64,000 bases of DNA from Heliobacterium chlorum. GTDB lineage: Bacteria; Bacillota; Desulfitobacteriia; Heliobacteriales; Heliobacteriaceae. Of this stretch, positions 8,359 to 16,710 are shown piece after piece; the stretch's first letter is position 1, and each line of letters begins with the position of its first letter. The translations under genes and the position numbers were made by a program. The stretch covers positions 88,598-152,597 of the forward strand of contig NZ_JACVHF010000007.1 of the NCBI RefSeq assembly GCF_014502795.1, in the 5' to 3' direction. A model generated the notes under the pieces. That model saw nothing but the letters and a program-made list of their open reading frames with translations. It was not told where the DNA came from and did not search any database.

Positions 8359-8589
8359 GTACCCATCTCCTTATGTTTAGATATTTTTTGACATGCTAAG
8401 TGATTCTTGGAACTATCCCATGAACTATAGTTTCCATCACTACGGGAAATATCCTGCAATCGTCCATCGATTCCTAGGACTCTGGTCTATTTCTCGATAA
8501 AACAATGAATGATATACTTTTACCCATAAGCAAGAAAAAATTGAATTTTTACTGTGCTAACTCTCCAGTAAATACAAGGAGGTATCGGG

Positions 8590-10077
8590 ATGAACATTCG
8601 TAAAGGCTTCGTCGTCGTCCTTACTGTTTTTAGCCTTCTCACAGTACAAACCACCATGGCTATGGCCAAAAATGGTGGTAATCACGGCGGAGGGAACAGT
8701 TCCTCTGGAAAAAGCCAAAGCCAATCGAACCCCGTAAAACCAAGTTCCAATTCTTCTACAGATTCGAAGTCCACGATAAATAAACAGACCAAAAATGCGA
8801 CAAAGACAGGCAAAGGTACCACTCATCCCAGTCTCAGAGGATTGACCCGTGCCTACCTTAACGCTTCTCAAAATGGAGCAAGCCCCCGTGCGATCGAAGT
8901 ACTGAAACAGTTGATCGAGAGCCGTGGCGGCACCGTTCCGGTTCCTGACGATACAGACAACACTACTGGCGGCAATACTGACACCTCCACCGGGGGTACT
9001 ACCGATAGCGGCACCGATACATCTACTGGCGGTACTACCGACAGTGGCACCGATACTTCTACCGGTGGCTCTACCGGCAGTGGCACCGATACTTCCACCG
9101 GTGGTACTTCTGGCACAGGTACGGAACCTTCTACTGGCGGTACAACGGATAGTGGTACCGGAAACTCTACGGGTGGCTCAACGGACAGCGGTACTGGCAC
9201 CTCCACGGGTGGCTCAACGGACAGCGGTGCTGGCACCTCCACTAGTGACTCTACCAGCAGTGGTACAGAAACTTCTTCAGGCACTACTACTGACAGCGGT
9301 TCCGATTCCTCCACCGGCGGTACGACCGGCAGCGGTACAGATACTTCCACTGGCAGCTCTACCAGCGGCGATGAAACCAGCCAAACCACTACTCCGGTTA
9401 CGAATCCGGAAACCGTGGCAGACCAGCTCTCCACCATCGCCGAAGACCCAGTGGCAATCGCTGCCGTATCCCAGGACGCTGAAGTGAAAACAGAGCTGCA
9501 AGCAGTAGCTTCAGCTACGTTGAAATCGGTCCCCACAATAAAACCAGCCAACCAAGCCAAAGTGTTGAAGAACGTGGCTAAATTCATGCAAAAATCAGGA
9601 GATCCTATGGCCGCCGTCAATGCCCTGGAACAAGCCGTTAAAATTGATTCTAAAGATAAAGCCACCATGGCCGAATTGAAGGCCGCCTGGAAATCGGCGA
9701 ACAAAGCAGGCATCAAAGTATACGTAAAAGGTCAAAAGCCGAATTTTGATGGTGTACAGCCAGTCATCGAAAATGGGCGTACATTGGTACCGGTTCGAGC
9801 GATTACAGAAGCCCTCGGAGCTACGGTCCAGTGGAATGCCGGAGAACAAAAAGTGACCATCACCCAGGACAACAAAGAGATCATCCTCACTCTGGGTTCT
9901 AACGAAGCGCTGATCAACGGCGAAAAAGTGACGATTGACGTCCCTGGAAAAGTCGTCAACAACCGCACCTTCGTTCCACTGCGCTTTATCAGCGAGACAC
10001 TGAAGAAAGACGTTAGTTTCGACCCAGAAAGTCAAGTGGTCACCATCGACGAATCCACTGAATCAACCAACCAATAG
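8590..10077 (+). CDS. Secreted Ser/Thr/Gly-repeat protein with copper-amine-oxidase N-like (stalk) domain
   Basis: 495 residues with three parts. First, a signal peptide (GFVVVLTVFSLLTVQTT, cut near AMA) and a Ser/Asn/Gln-rich segment. Second, about eleven 12-residue repeats of the type DTSTGGTTDSGT (residues about 131-262), probably an extended and perhaps glycosylated stalk, followed by an Ala-rich helical part. Third, a C-terminal Cu_amine_oxidN1 domain with the usual duplicated motif (GRTLVPVRAITEALGATVQW and NNRTFVPLRFISETL), common in Firmicute cell-surface proteins as a non-catalytic module. AAGGAGG precedes the ATG. A bidirectional terminator follows. The function is probably structural or adhesive; no catalytic domain is visible. 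Confidence 0.85.
   Translation: MNIRKGFVVVLTVFSLLTVQTTMAMAKNGGNHGGGNSSSGKSQSQSNPVKPSSNSSTDSKSTINKQTKNATKTGKGTTHPSLRGLTRAYLNASQNGASPRAIEVLKQLIESRGGTVPVPDDTDNTTGGNTDTSTGGTTDSGTDTSTGGTTDSGTDTSTGGSTGSGTDTSTGGTSGTGTEPSTGGTTDSGTGNSTGGSTDSGTGTSTGGSTDSGAGTSTSDSTSSGTETSSGTTTDSGSDSSTGGTTGSGTDTSTGSSTSGDETSQTTTPVTNPETVADQLSTIAEDPVAIAAVSQDAEVKTELQAVASATLKSVPTIKPANQAKVLKNVAKFMQKSGDPMAAVNALEQAVKIDSKDKATMAELKAAWKSANKAGIKVYVKGQKPNFDGVQPVIENGRTLVPVRAITEALGATVQWNAGEQKVTITQDNKEIILTLGSNEALINGEKVTIDVPGKVVNNRTFVPLRFISETLKKDVSFDPESQVVTIDESTESTNQ
8980..9375 (+). repeat. 36-bp tandem repeat encoding DTSTGGTTDSGT units
   Basis: About eleven in-frame imperfect copies inside the secreted protein gene. Early copies keep DTSTGG; later ones drift (EPSTGG, GNSTGG, GTSTSD, ETSSGT). 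The 36-bp unit preserves frame, so copy-number change would lengthen or shorten the stalk without breaking the protein. Confidence 0.9.
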
Positions 10078-10140
10078 CTTATAAACAGACATACCGAATA
10101 CTCTGCTCCTAAAACACAACCTTAAAGATGGCTCTATCAA

Positions 10141-10190
10141 AAAAGCCGACCCCTTAGACTTCTTGTCGTAGGGGTCGGCTTTCCCTTTTA
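10141..10190. terminator. Bidirectional terminator
   Basis: AAAGCCGACCCCT...AGGGGTCGGCTTT with T-rich tracts on both sides, between the convergent secreted-repeat gene and the YcdB/YcdC-domain gene. Confidence 0.85.
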
Positions 10191-10213
10191 TTCTATATTT
10201 CGTCTACTGCCCC

Positions 10214-12079
10214 TTATTTTTTGTACTGCATGTAAGGGATTAATTCACCTGTGTAGGCATCGATGACACCGCCGGCCGCAGTAAAGTCGGGAACATAGAC
10301 GAGACTCGGCTTAGGTGCTTTTTGGTCAAACATTTCGGGCCAGATATACTTCTTTTCAAAAGCTAACTTCTGAAGATATGTTTCTTTGGCTTTCTCTAAC
10401 GTGATACCTGGTGTATCGAAAGGTAGTTTTTTAAAGTCGATCGGAAACGCACGGTAAGTAACCATATTTCCTGTATACTTGTCGACGGAAACAAATCCAA
10501 CCATCCCTTCAATAGGAATGCCGTTATATAAAGGATTTATAAGGAATGACATTCTATCTTCCGTGACATCATTCTTCGGAATTTTTGTTTTATCGACCCA
10601 TTCAGGATATTCGGGAGTCGTTAATGGGGCAAGGTCTGTTACGCGTAAGCTTACCGTTTCCTTGGGCAAATAAGTCTGGATAAGCTGAACCGCCTCTTCT
10701 CGCGCCCTATCGATCGATATGGGCTGAGTTTTATTATTTTTACCCCCCTTTTGATAACGGATACCGATGAGGCGTCCCGTGTCAGATTCTACTTCGACGG
10801 CAGCGTAGCGAGGCATTTCTGACACTTCTTCTTTATTTCTGGAGGGCTCCCTCTTCTCAATAAAATTGTAAGTATGAATCTTAGGAATGTTTACGTTCAC
10901 CGGTCCCGGTTTTTCATGTAGCTCATCGGTGATGTAATCAAGTTCGTTCAAAGGTAAACCAAATTCTGCTTTGACCTTTTTCCTCACTTCATCGACGGAG
11001 GCACAATAAATGGCCTTTCCTTCTCCTTTGACCTGGACCTTTTTTTGCGGCAAGTCAGTTATCGTAAAATTGTACAGCATAGAATCCGGTTTTCCCGTAA
11101 AGGCATCTATGGGAGAGATGAATCCATCCGGTTGATAGACTAAGCGCATTGGCTGTCGTCCAAAGACCACTTCGAACCCATTTCCAGGCTTGTTCAGATT
11201 CTCTTGCGGCATATAGACAAGTTCCATTTTCATCCGGTCAGCGAACGCTTTTTTCGCCAATTCCGGGGAAACAGCAGACGAAGGGTCAGGGAAACGCGCC
11301 GAATCAATGGCCGTTTCTTTGGAAAGGTTCATACCGACGATATGTCCCGCTCCATCCACGTCGATGCTCCAAGATCCACTGTTTTGAAAGGGGATTCCAT
11401 GGACGCGTCGTTCAACAGCAACACGAGTATATCTCCACAGGATCTGTTTTCCTTCATAGCTGACACTAGAGGCGCCCCCGCCGAAAGAATCGCCCACCTC
11501 GTAGTCTTTCATTTGGATTCCGAACACATTTTCAAAAAACTCCGTCGCTTTTTCCTTTGCCAGGGAAGGGCTTGGATCTTCTAAATTGGCCCAAGCCGGG
11601 TTTTGCAGGTGGAAAGATCGGGGGCTGCCGTCTTCATCGTCAAAGCTAAAAGATACTTGGTATGCGACGGCGCGTTCTTTTTCAGTCGCTTTTGGATCTA
11701 TGTAGTGAACATACCATACTTTTGCCGGTTGACCGCTCTCTTCCTGATAGTTCGTTTCATGTTGTAGGTATAGTAATTTCATCTGTTTAAGTTCTGGATA
11801 GAACTGAGAGATCTTCGCGATAAAATCATCCATTTTCTTTTGAACTGGCTCCGGAGGTGTCTCCTTTTCCGGTATCTGATCTTCCCTTTGGGAAACTACA
11901 GTGCTGGATTCACTGCCTGTGGACGCTCCCATTTGGCTTTGCACGGCCAAAGCCGATTTGACTTCAGCGCCTGCCGGTGTGTTACCGTAGGCGGCAGTAG
12001 TCAGTAACCCCGCCATGAACACTCCAACGGTAAGCATACGGAAAGACTTGGCAGACAACAGAGACAGTGGTAACTTCAT
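10214..12079 (-). CDS. Secreted YcdB/YcdC-domain protein
   Basis: 621 residues with a signal peptide (MLTVGVFMAGLLTTAAYG, cut before NTPAG), a low-complexity linker, then repeated YcdB/YcdC (DUF4901, PepSY-like) units. Recurring elements are ITLEKAKETYLQK or SPELAKKAFADR followed by LVYVPD or LVYQPDGF and GVIDAYTGEL or SPIDAFTGKPD. These domains occur in secreted Firmicute proteins; a role in protease inhibition or envelope quality control has been proposed but not shown here. The ATG has AAGGAG 9 nt upstream. It is monocistronic. The mature protein is long enough for two or three domain copies. Confidence 0.8.
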   Translation of the reverse strand: MKLPLSLLSAKSFRMLTVGVFMAGLLTTAAYGNTPAGAEVKSALAVQSQMGASTGSESSTVVSQREDQIPEKETPPEPVQKKMDDFIAKISQFYPELKQMKLLYLQHETNYQEESGQPAKVWYVHYIDPKATEKERAVAYQVSFSFDDEDGSPRSFHLQNPAWANLEDPSPSLAKEKATEFFENVFGIQMKDYEVGDSFGGGASSVSYEGKQILWRYTRVAVERRVHGIPFQNSGSWSIDVDGAGHIVGMNLSKETAIDSARFPDPSSAVSPELAKKAFADRMKMELVYMPQENLNKPGNGFEVVFGRQPMRLVYQPDGFISPIDAFTGKPDSMLYNFTITDLPQKKVQVKGEGKAIYCASVDEVRKKVKAEFGLPLNELDYITDELHEKPGPVNVNIPKIHTYNFIEKREPSRNKEEVSEMPRYAAVEVESDTGRLIGIRYQKGGKNNKTQPISIDRAREEAVQLIQTYLPKETVSLRVTDLAPLTTPEYPEWVDKTKIPKNDVTEDRMSFLINPLYNGIPIEGMVGFVSVDKYTGNMVTYRAFPIDFKKLPFDTPGITLEKAKETYLQKLAFEKKYIWPEMFDQKAPKPSLVYVPDFTAAGGVIDAYTGELIPYMQYKK

Positions 12080-12388
12080 TGGTCATTCTCCTTACTTGTT
12101 TTTACTTATTTCGAGTCCGATGGGCTTCCTGTTCAAATGGATGAGCAAAATCACTACCTACATACAGAAAAGAACTAGATGAGTTTCCTCATTTAGCAGA
12201 AAACATCTATCCAAATATAGACGTTTATGTATTTAAAACGGTTCCAAAAAAATCTCCCTTCGACGAATCGAAAGGAGAACTCAAAAAGGAAGTATAAAGC
12301 AGTTCCCTTGATGTGATATACTTGAAAATCAAAAGCCTATTTATCGAACATTTGCCGCACGATAATAGGTATTCAGGGGAGAGCCGCG
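12080..12388. other. Divergent intergenic region, no gene seen
   Basis: About 310 bp of A+T-rich DNA between the YcdB/YcdC gene and the acyltransferase gene. It should carry both promoters. A TATACT at about 12317 is a possible -10 box for the rightward gene, but no convincing -35 box is seen. No RNA gene or conserved repeat was found. Confidence 0.4.
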
Positions 12389-13579
12389 TTGAAAACAAAA
12401 ACATATCTAGGGGAAGTCCAAATCCTGCGGGGGCTCGCCTTTATCGGGGTGGCCTTTCAGCATACGTTGGGGCCCTTTATGAATCAACAGGGGTTAGGTC
12501 AATCGGACGCTATCCTACTCACTATACTTTTCAATCTCGCCAAATTTGCAGTGCCCCTGTTCGTCTTTATGACGGGGATGGTTATTTTTTATAATTACTA
12601 TGACACGTTAGAGTATCCCAGTTTTATCGTGCGGCGAACGAAAGAGGTCATCATCCCTTACCTTGTCTGGTCACTCATCTATGTATTCCACGGAGTTCCT
12701 TTTCCACAAGACTTCCTGTTTTTTATCAGAGATGTGTCCCAAAAAATACTGACCGGTTCCACTTACTATCACTTATGGTTTATCGTCATGATCTATCAGT
12801 TTTACATAGTCTATCCCTTTTTTCGAAGTGCCGCCAAACAGTTAGAACCGCGCCTGCGTAGCGAAAAATCCCTCATCCTGCTTATGGCATCCCTCGGAGC
12901 GGTATATTTGGGGCTGACCTGGCTCTCCTCTTCCGTCATCCCTCACCTGGATAACCTTAGTGGGTTGCCAAAGCTCTGGTCGTTCTTTTCCGAGTACCGC
13001 GACCGTACCTTCATTTTCTGGTTCTTCTATTTCATCCTCGGCGGCCTTGCCGGCCTTGCTGTGACCCAGTGGCGAGCCTGGGTGGAGAAAACCTTTCTGG
13101 CGAACAGCCTCCTCTGCCTGTTGCTTTTCATACTGGTGACCTATGAAATGTGGATTCAATCCTATCCAAGCCCCGCTGGATATGTGGTCAATTTTAATGT
13201 GTCGACATCATTAAAACCGTCTATGGCTCTTTTCTCCGTCAGCGCGATCATCTTTCTCTACGGCTTGACGCTGCGCTTCACCCGAGAGAGTAACAGAGTT
13301 ACAGCGTATCTGGATCGATTAGGGAAACATTCCTTCGGCGCCTATTTAGTCCATGCCCTCACCTTGGAATATACGGCTCGAGTGGTTTATAAGTTCATGC
13401 AGCCCCTCGCTATCGCCCCAAAGATCGTCATCATCCTCGCCGGATGCGTGATCTGCGCCTACTATTTCTCCGTCATCATCAATCGGACTCCTTTGGCTGC
13501 CTACATCGTCGGTTCGGGAGCAAAACGAAAAAAATTCGTTTCCGGTTCAGATCTTCCTCGTTCGACCCAATCGATGTAG
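12389..13579 (+). CDS. Membrane acyltransferase, acyltransferase-3 (OafA/YrhL-type) family
   Basis: 396 residues with about ten transmembrane segments. The N-terminus has the family core: a start near LRGLAFIGVAFQHTL, where the conserved Arg and His are expected to bind the acyl donor, then FVFMTGMVIFY and a later YYHLWFIVMIYQFY. Members transfer acetyl or other acyl groups to extracellular sugars, lipids or peptidoglycan. The substrate is unknown and no polysaccharide cluster is adjacent. The start is TTG 12389 with AGGGGAG upstream. A strong terminator follows directly. Confidence 0.85.
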   Translation: MKTKTYLGEVQILRGLAFIGVAFQHTLGPFMNQQGLGQSDAILLTILFNLAKFAVPLFVFMTGMVIFYNYYDTLEYPSFIVRRTKEVIIPYLVWSLIYVFHGVPFPQDFLFFIRDVSQKILTGSTYYHLWFIVMIYQFYIVYPFFRSAAKQLEPRLRSEKSLILLMASLGAVYLGLTWLSSSVIPHLDNLSGLPKLWSFFSEYRDRTFIFWFFYFILGGLAGLAVTQWRAWVEKTFLANSLLCLLLFILVTYEMWIQSYPSPAGYVVNFNVSTSLKPSMALFSVSAIIFLYGLTLRFTRESNRVTAYLDRLGKHSFGAYLVHALTLEYTARVVYKFMQPLAIAPKIVIILAGCVICAYYFSVIINRTPLAAYIVGSGAKRKKFVSGSDLPRSTQSM

Positions 13580-13615
13580 TTTGTGTTATCGTTCAAAAGC
13601 GTTCTATACAAAGAA

Positions 13616-13658
13616 AAACCCTGTTCTATCCATCGGCGGTAGAACAGGGTCATTTTTT
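13616..13658 (+). terminator. Rho-independent terminator after the acyltransferase gene
   Basis: CCCTGTTCTA...TAGAACAGGG followed by TCATTTTTT. Nearly the same hairpin arms recur at 13920-13953 on the other side of the hupC remnant. Confidence 0.85.
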
Positions 13659-13717
13659 ATCTTGCATCGTCAAAAACCGCATTCCTCTTTTCGCCGGCCT
13701 AAAAAAAGAACATCCAA

Positions 13718-13922
13718 TTACTCTTCACAGTGAAATTTATATCCACTGATCCCCAAGCCATCATCCGGTGCAGCATGTGCACTTTGAAGCTGGGGCCTAA
13801 GTACTTATCTTTATGGTGCTTGAGAAAGAGATAGCTGAGCGATACATCAAAAAATTCGGCCCAGAAGGCTTTCTGCCAAGGCCAGTAGTGGCTGCGGGCG
13901 TACTGGTTGCCCACAAAGGCCC
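13718..13922 (-). pseudogene. hupC-type cytochrome b remnant
   Basis: A leftward fragment clearly related to the intact hupC at 20869-21552. It reads AFVGNQYARSHYWPWQKAFW, then FFDVSLSYLFLKHHK and GPSFKVHMLHRMMAWG, each nearly identical to the matching part of hupC. Two internal pieces are missing: about 40 residues between the HHK and GPSF blocks, and about 30 after MMAWG. The last codons (SGYKFHCEE then TAA at 13720-13718) match the true hupC C-terminus but are in a different frame. The N-terminal half is absent. It is therefore a non-functional partial duplicate that has suffered deletions and a frame change. Confidence 0.85.
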
Positions 13923-13957
13923 TGTTCCATCGATCACTGTGATAGAACAGGGCTTTC
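13917..13957 (-). terminator. Terminator hairpin after the small leftward gene
   Basis: On the minus strand GCCCTGTTCTATCAC...GGAACAGGGC runs into CTTTG. It follows the 92-residue gene at the end of the hup/hyp cluster. Its arms resemble the terminator at 13617-13650. Confidence 0.6.
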
Positions 13958-13968
13958 TTCGTGAACCT

Positions 13969-14247
13969 CTATTTGACTGGATTAAACAAGGTGGCTGTCG
14001 GCATTGTTCGCTGTTCCGCTTCGGCCCGTTGTTGTTCCACTGCTTCCAGCGCTTTAGCTGCTAACTTTTCCGCTTCTTTCAACATCAAGGTCATCTCGTC
14101 GAGCAGATCGGCCACATTCTTATCCTGGCGATACTCCCGCAGATAGTTCGCCACGTCCTGACTGTCATGGAAAAGGCGATGATTCCGGCCTTTTAACTGC
14201 CGAATGATGAGTTGAATTTCGTTCAAAAAGGTTCCCGGTGTACACAT
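13969..14247 (-). CDS. Small helical protein of unknown function at the end of the hyp cluster
   Basis: 92 residues, almost wholly helical and charged. The C-terminal half (LLDEMTLMLKEAEKLAAKAL, then EAVEQQRAEAEQR) is a likely coiled coil. No signal peptide or metal motif is seen. The ATG at 14247 has a strong AAGGAGGAAGG site. It follows hypE by 74 bp on the same strand and precedes a terminator, so it may be the last gene of the hydrogenase transcript. A hydrogenase role is only suggested by position. Confidence 0.6.
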   Translation of the reverse strand: MCTPGTFLNEIQLIIRQLKGRNHRLFHDSQDVANYLREYRQDKNVADLLDEMTLMLKEAEKLAAKALEAVEQQRAEAEQRTMPTATLFNPVK

Positions 14248-14321
14248 GTTCCTTCCTCCTTGTATTTATGATTCTCAAGGTCGGATATCGAACATCCTCG
14301 TTAGACACAGGCTACGTTAGA

Positions 14322-15341
14322 TCAGCAGATTCGCGGCAACGGATCACCAGCCAGCATATCGAGGATCCGGTGTCCTCCTAGAGGAGTCCGTAAATAGACC
14401 TGCCCAGTCCCTTCGCTGACACGTCCGATGATAGCTCCATCGCGTCCAAGCGGGTGTTCGCCCATGATCGCCAGGACGGCCTCTGCCGCTTCCGGTGCCA
14501 CCACAACCAGTACTTTGCCTTCGTTGGCCAGATAGAGCGGATCAAGTCCAAGCAGTTCTGCAGCTCCTTGTACCCCTTCGCGCAGCGGTAGCGACGACTC
14601 ATCGAGATAGATGTCACGACCTGTAGACAGGGCAATCTCCTTAAGGGTTGTTGCCACGCCGCCCCGAGTCGGATCGCGCATGAATTTGACGGCGCTGGGC
14701 ACTTTAGGAACACGCTCCAGCAGGGTTTCAATAAGCCCGTTTAGTGGGGCACAGTCGCTCTGTACAGGGGTATCAAATGTCAGGCCTGCTCGTTTAGACA
14801 AGATGGCTAAGCCATGATCGCCTACAAAACCGTTAATCAGAATGATATCGCCGGGAGCGATGCGATGATAACCGAAGTCCCGGCCCACAGGCAGGACACC
14901 GATACCGGTGCTATTGATATAGATCCCGTCACCATGGCCTTTTTCCACCACTTTCGTGTCTCCAGCCACAACTGCTACGCCAGCTGCTTCTGCCGCCTGC
15001 GCCAAGGAATGGACGACTTGTTCTAATTCGTTGATAGGCAGGCCCTCTTCCAATATAAAGCCGACACTCAGATAGAGAGGACGAGCACCCGATACAGCTA
15101 AGTCGTTCACTGTGCCGGCCACGGCCAGTTTACCGATATCGCCGCCGGGAAAGAAGATGGGATTGACGACAAAGGAATCTGTCGACATGACCATCGGACC
15201 ATTCGGCTGAGGAAGTAGAGCGCCATCGGTGAGACCATGCAAGGTGGGATGAGGAAAATGGCGTAAAAAAAGTTCTTGTACTAAGCGATGGGTTAAGGCG
15301 CCGCCATCGCCATGAGCCAGCATAATCCGTTTATCGGCCAT
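14322..15341 (-). CDS. hypE: Carbamoyl-dehydratase HypE, [NiFe]-hydrogenase maturation
   Basis: A 339-residue PurM-fold enzyme. It accepts a carbamoyl group from HypF on its C-terminal Cys and dehydrates it with ATP to a thiocyanate, the source of the CN- ligands of the NiFe site. The protein ends exactly in PRIC, the required terminal Cys. Other motifs: HGDGGALTHRLV (start), STDSFVVNPIFFPGGDIG, AVAGTVNDLAVSGA, VVAGDTKVVEKG and MRDPTRGGVATTL. The ATG at 15341 has GGGAGG upstream and lies 13 bp after hypD; in-frame sequence further upstream overlaps hypD and is not used. Last recognised gene of the hup/hyp operon. Confidence 0.96.
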   Translation of the reverse strand: MADKRIMLAHGDGGALTHRLVQELFLRHFPHPTLHGLTDGALLPQPNGPMVMSTDSFVVNPIFFPGGDIGKLAVAGTVNDLAVSGARPLYLSVGFILEEGLPINELEQVVHSLAQAAEAAGVAVVAGDTKVVEKGHGDGIYINSTGIGVLPVGRDFGYHRIAPGDIILINGFVGDHGLAILSKRAGLTFDTPVQSDCAPLNGLIETLLERVPKVPSAVKFMRDPTRGGVATTLKEIALSTGRDIYLDESSLPLREGVQGAAELLGLDPLYLANEGKVLVVVAPEAAEAVLAIMGEHPLGRDGAIIGRVSEGTGQVYLRTPLGGHRILDMLAGDPLPRIC

Positions 15342-15354
15342 GATCCTCCCTCTT

Positions 15355-16470
15355 TCACAGCTTTCGTTCATATTTATAATAGGTGGCACAGGTACCCTCT
15401 GAAGAGACCATACAAGGACCCACGGGGCGGATGGGGTCACAGCCCTTGCCAAAGAGAGCACAGTCGAAGGGACTTTGCTTCCCTTTCACGATCTCGCCAC
15501 AAATACACCCTTTCGGGATCTGAGTTGGCGGTACGTTGACGTCAAAGCAAGCTTCCGCATCCCACGGAGCATATCCCTGCTTAAGCTTTAGCACACTGCC
15601 GGCCACCGTTCCCAGCCCTCTCCAGGGGCCATCGACCAAACGGTAGTACTTGTCCATCGCCTGCTGAGCTACCAGGTTTCCCTCTTCCCGGACGGCACGG
15701 CCATACTGGTTGACAACAGACAAATTTCCTGTCAAAAGAATATCGGTCAAAGTATCGATCGCGGCGAGCAATTCGACAGGCTCAAACCCTGCCACCACGC
15801 CCGGTCGTTGCAGTTTCTCCGGGAGAAAGTCCCAGGCTTTGCGGCCTAAGATCATGCTCACATGGCCGGGCAAGATAATACCATCGATCAGTAGTTCCGG
15901 ATCGGGCAGCAGTGTCCGGGTCGGTGGCGGTGTCGTCTTGTGCATGGAGTAGAGATAAAAGTTACGGATATCTTCCCGGACAGCCTGTTCTAGCGTCATC
16001 ACCGCAGTGGGCGCTGTCGTTTCAAAGCCGACGCCCAGGAAGATGACGGGACGATCGGGATTTTCCCGGGCTAACTGCAGCGCATCAAGGGAAGAATAGA
16101 CGACACGCACATCAGCGCCTCGGGCTTTTTCCTCCTGAAGTGTGGTTCGGCTGCCGGGGACCTTCATCATATCTCCGAAGGTAGCCACAATGGCACCAGG
16201 CACGGTGCTGAAGGCGATAGCCCGATCAATATCGCTGTAATCACTGACACAAACGGGACAACCGGGGCCGCTCAAGAGATCGACCTCTGATTTGAGCACC
16301 CCGCGCACTCCTGTCCGGGAGATGGCTGCCGTATGGGTGCCGCAAAACTCCATGAACCGGGGCCGGCGGCCCAATTTATCAGCCAGGCGCTGTAACCGTT
16401 GACGTGTCGATTCGGCCATCCGCCGTCCTAAATCGGGATCACGAAATTGTTTTAGGACTTGTCCGTGCAA
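15355..16470 (-). CDS. hypD: HypD, scaffold for Fe(CN)2CO assembly
   Basis: A 371-residue [4Fe-4S] protein that works with HypC to assemble the Fe(CN)2CO unit. Seen: FMEFCGTHTAAISR, LLSGPGCPVCV and FLGVGFETTAPT, the three conserved HypD signatures, and a Cys-rich C-terminus (CICGEIVKG, ALFGKGCDP, EGTCATYYKY) that binds the cluster. The preferred start is TTG at 16470, which has GGGGAGG 7 nt upstream; it overlaps the end of hypC by 19 bp, consistent with translational coupling. Order hypC-hypD-hypE is the standard one. Confidence 0.95.
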   Translation of the reverse strand: MHGQVLKQFRDPDLGRRMAESTRQRLQRLADKLGRRPRFMEFCGTHTAAISRTGVRGVLKSEVDLLSGPGCPVCVSDYSDIDRAIAFSTVPGAIVATFGDMMKVPGSRTTLQEEKARGADVRVVYSSLDALQLARENPDRPVIFLGVGFETTAPTAVMTLEQAVREDIRNFYLYSMHKTTPPPTRTLLPDPELLIDGIILPGHVSMILGRKAWDFLPEKLQRPGVVAGFEPVELLAAIDTLTDILLTGNLSVVNQYGRAVREEGNLVAQQAMDKYYRLVDGPWRGLGTVAGSVLKLKQGYAPWDAEACFDVNVPPTQIPKGCICGEIVKGKQSPFDCALFGKGCDPIRPVGPCMVSSEGTCATYYKYERKL

Positions 16471-16706
16471 GACTTTGCCTCCCCTGTGATAGCCAATATT
16501 TCCTCCCACGTTTTGAGGCTCTCCCGGGCGGCTTCTTCATCGAGAATTTCCATGGCATACCCGGCGTGAACCAGCACATAATCGCCCACTTTGGCCTCAG
16601 GGACCATGGCTAGCCCTACCTTCCGTTTGTTACCGAAACTCTCTACTTCAGCTAAAAAACCGCCCTCGAAGATGACCGTAATCCGCGACGGTGCAGCAAG
16701 ACACAT
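16452..16706 (-). CDS. hypC: HypC-type hydrogenase maturation chaperone
   Basis: 84 residues starting MCLAAPSRI, the HypC/HybG signature. After Met removal the terminal Cys binds the iron of the nascent cofactor and HypC carries it from HypD to the large-subunit precursor. Also seen: GDYVLVHAGYAMEILDEEEA-like C-terminal beta-barrel sequence (here ILDEEAARESL). GGAGG stands 9 nt before the ATG. It begins 5 bp after hypF and overlaps hypD. Confidence 0.95.
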   Translation of the reverse strand: MCLAAPSRITVIFEGGFLAEVESFGNKRKVGLAMVPEAKVGDYVLVHAGYAMEILDEEAARESLKTWEEILAITGEAKSCTDKS

Positions 16707-16710
16707 TTCC

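Noticed and set aside
8980..9375. Regular short repeats as a CRISPR array
   Set aside because: The repeats are contiguous 36-bp coding units with no spacers and no cas genes nearby.
8868..9716. A 282-codon leftward frame rich in Pro, Val and Ser
   Set aside because: It is the mirror of the Ser/Thr/Gly repeat gene; the repeat keeps several frames open. No ribosome site, and the opposite strand has a clear signal peptide and known domain.
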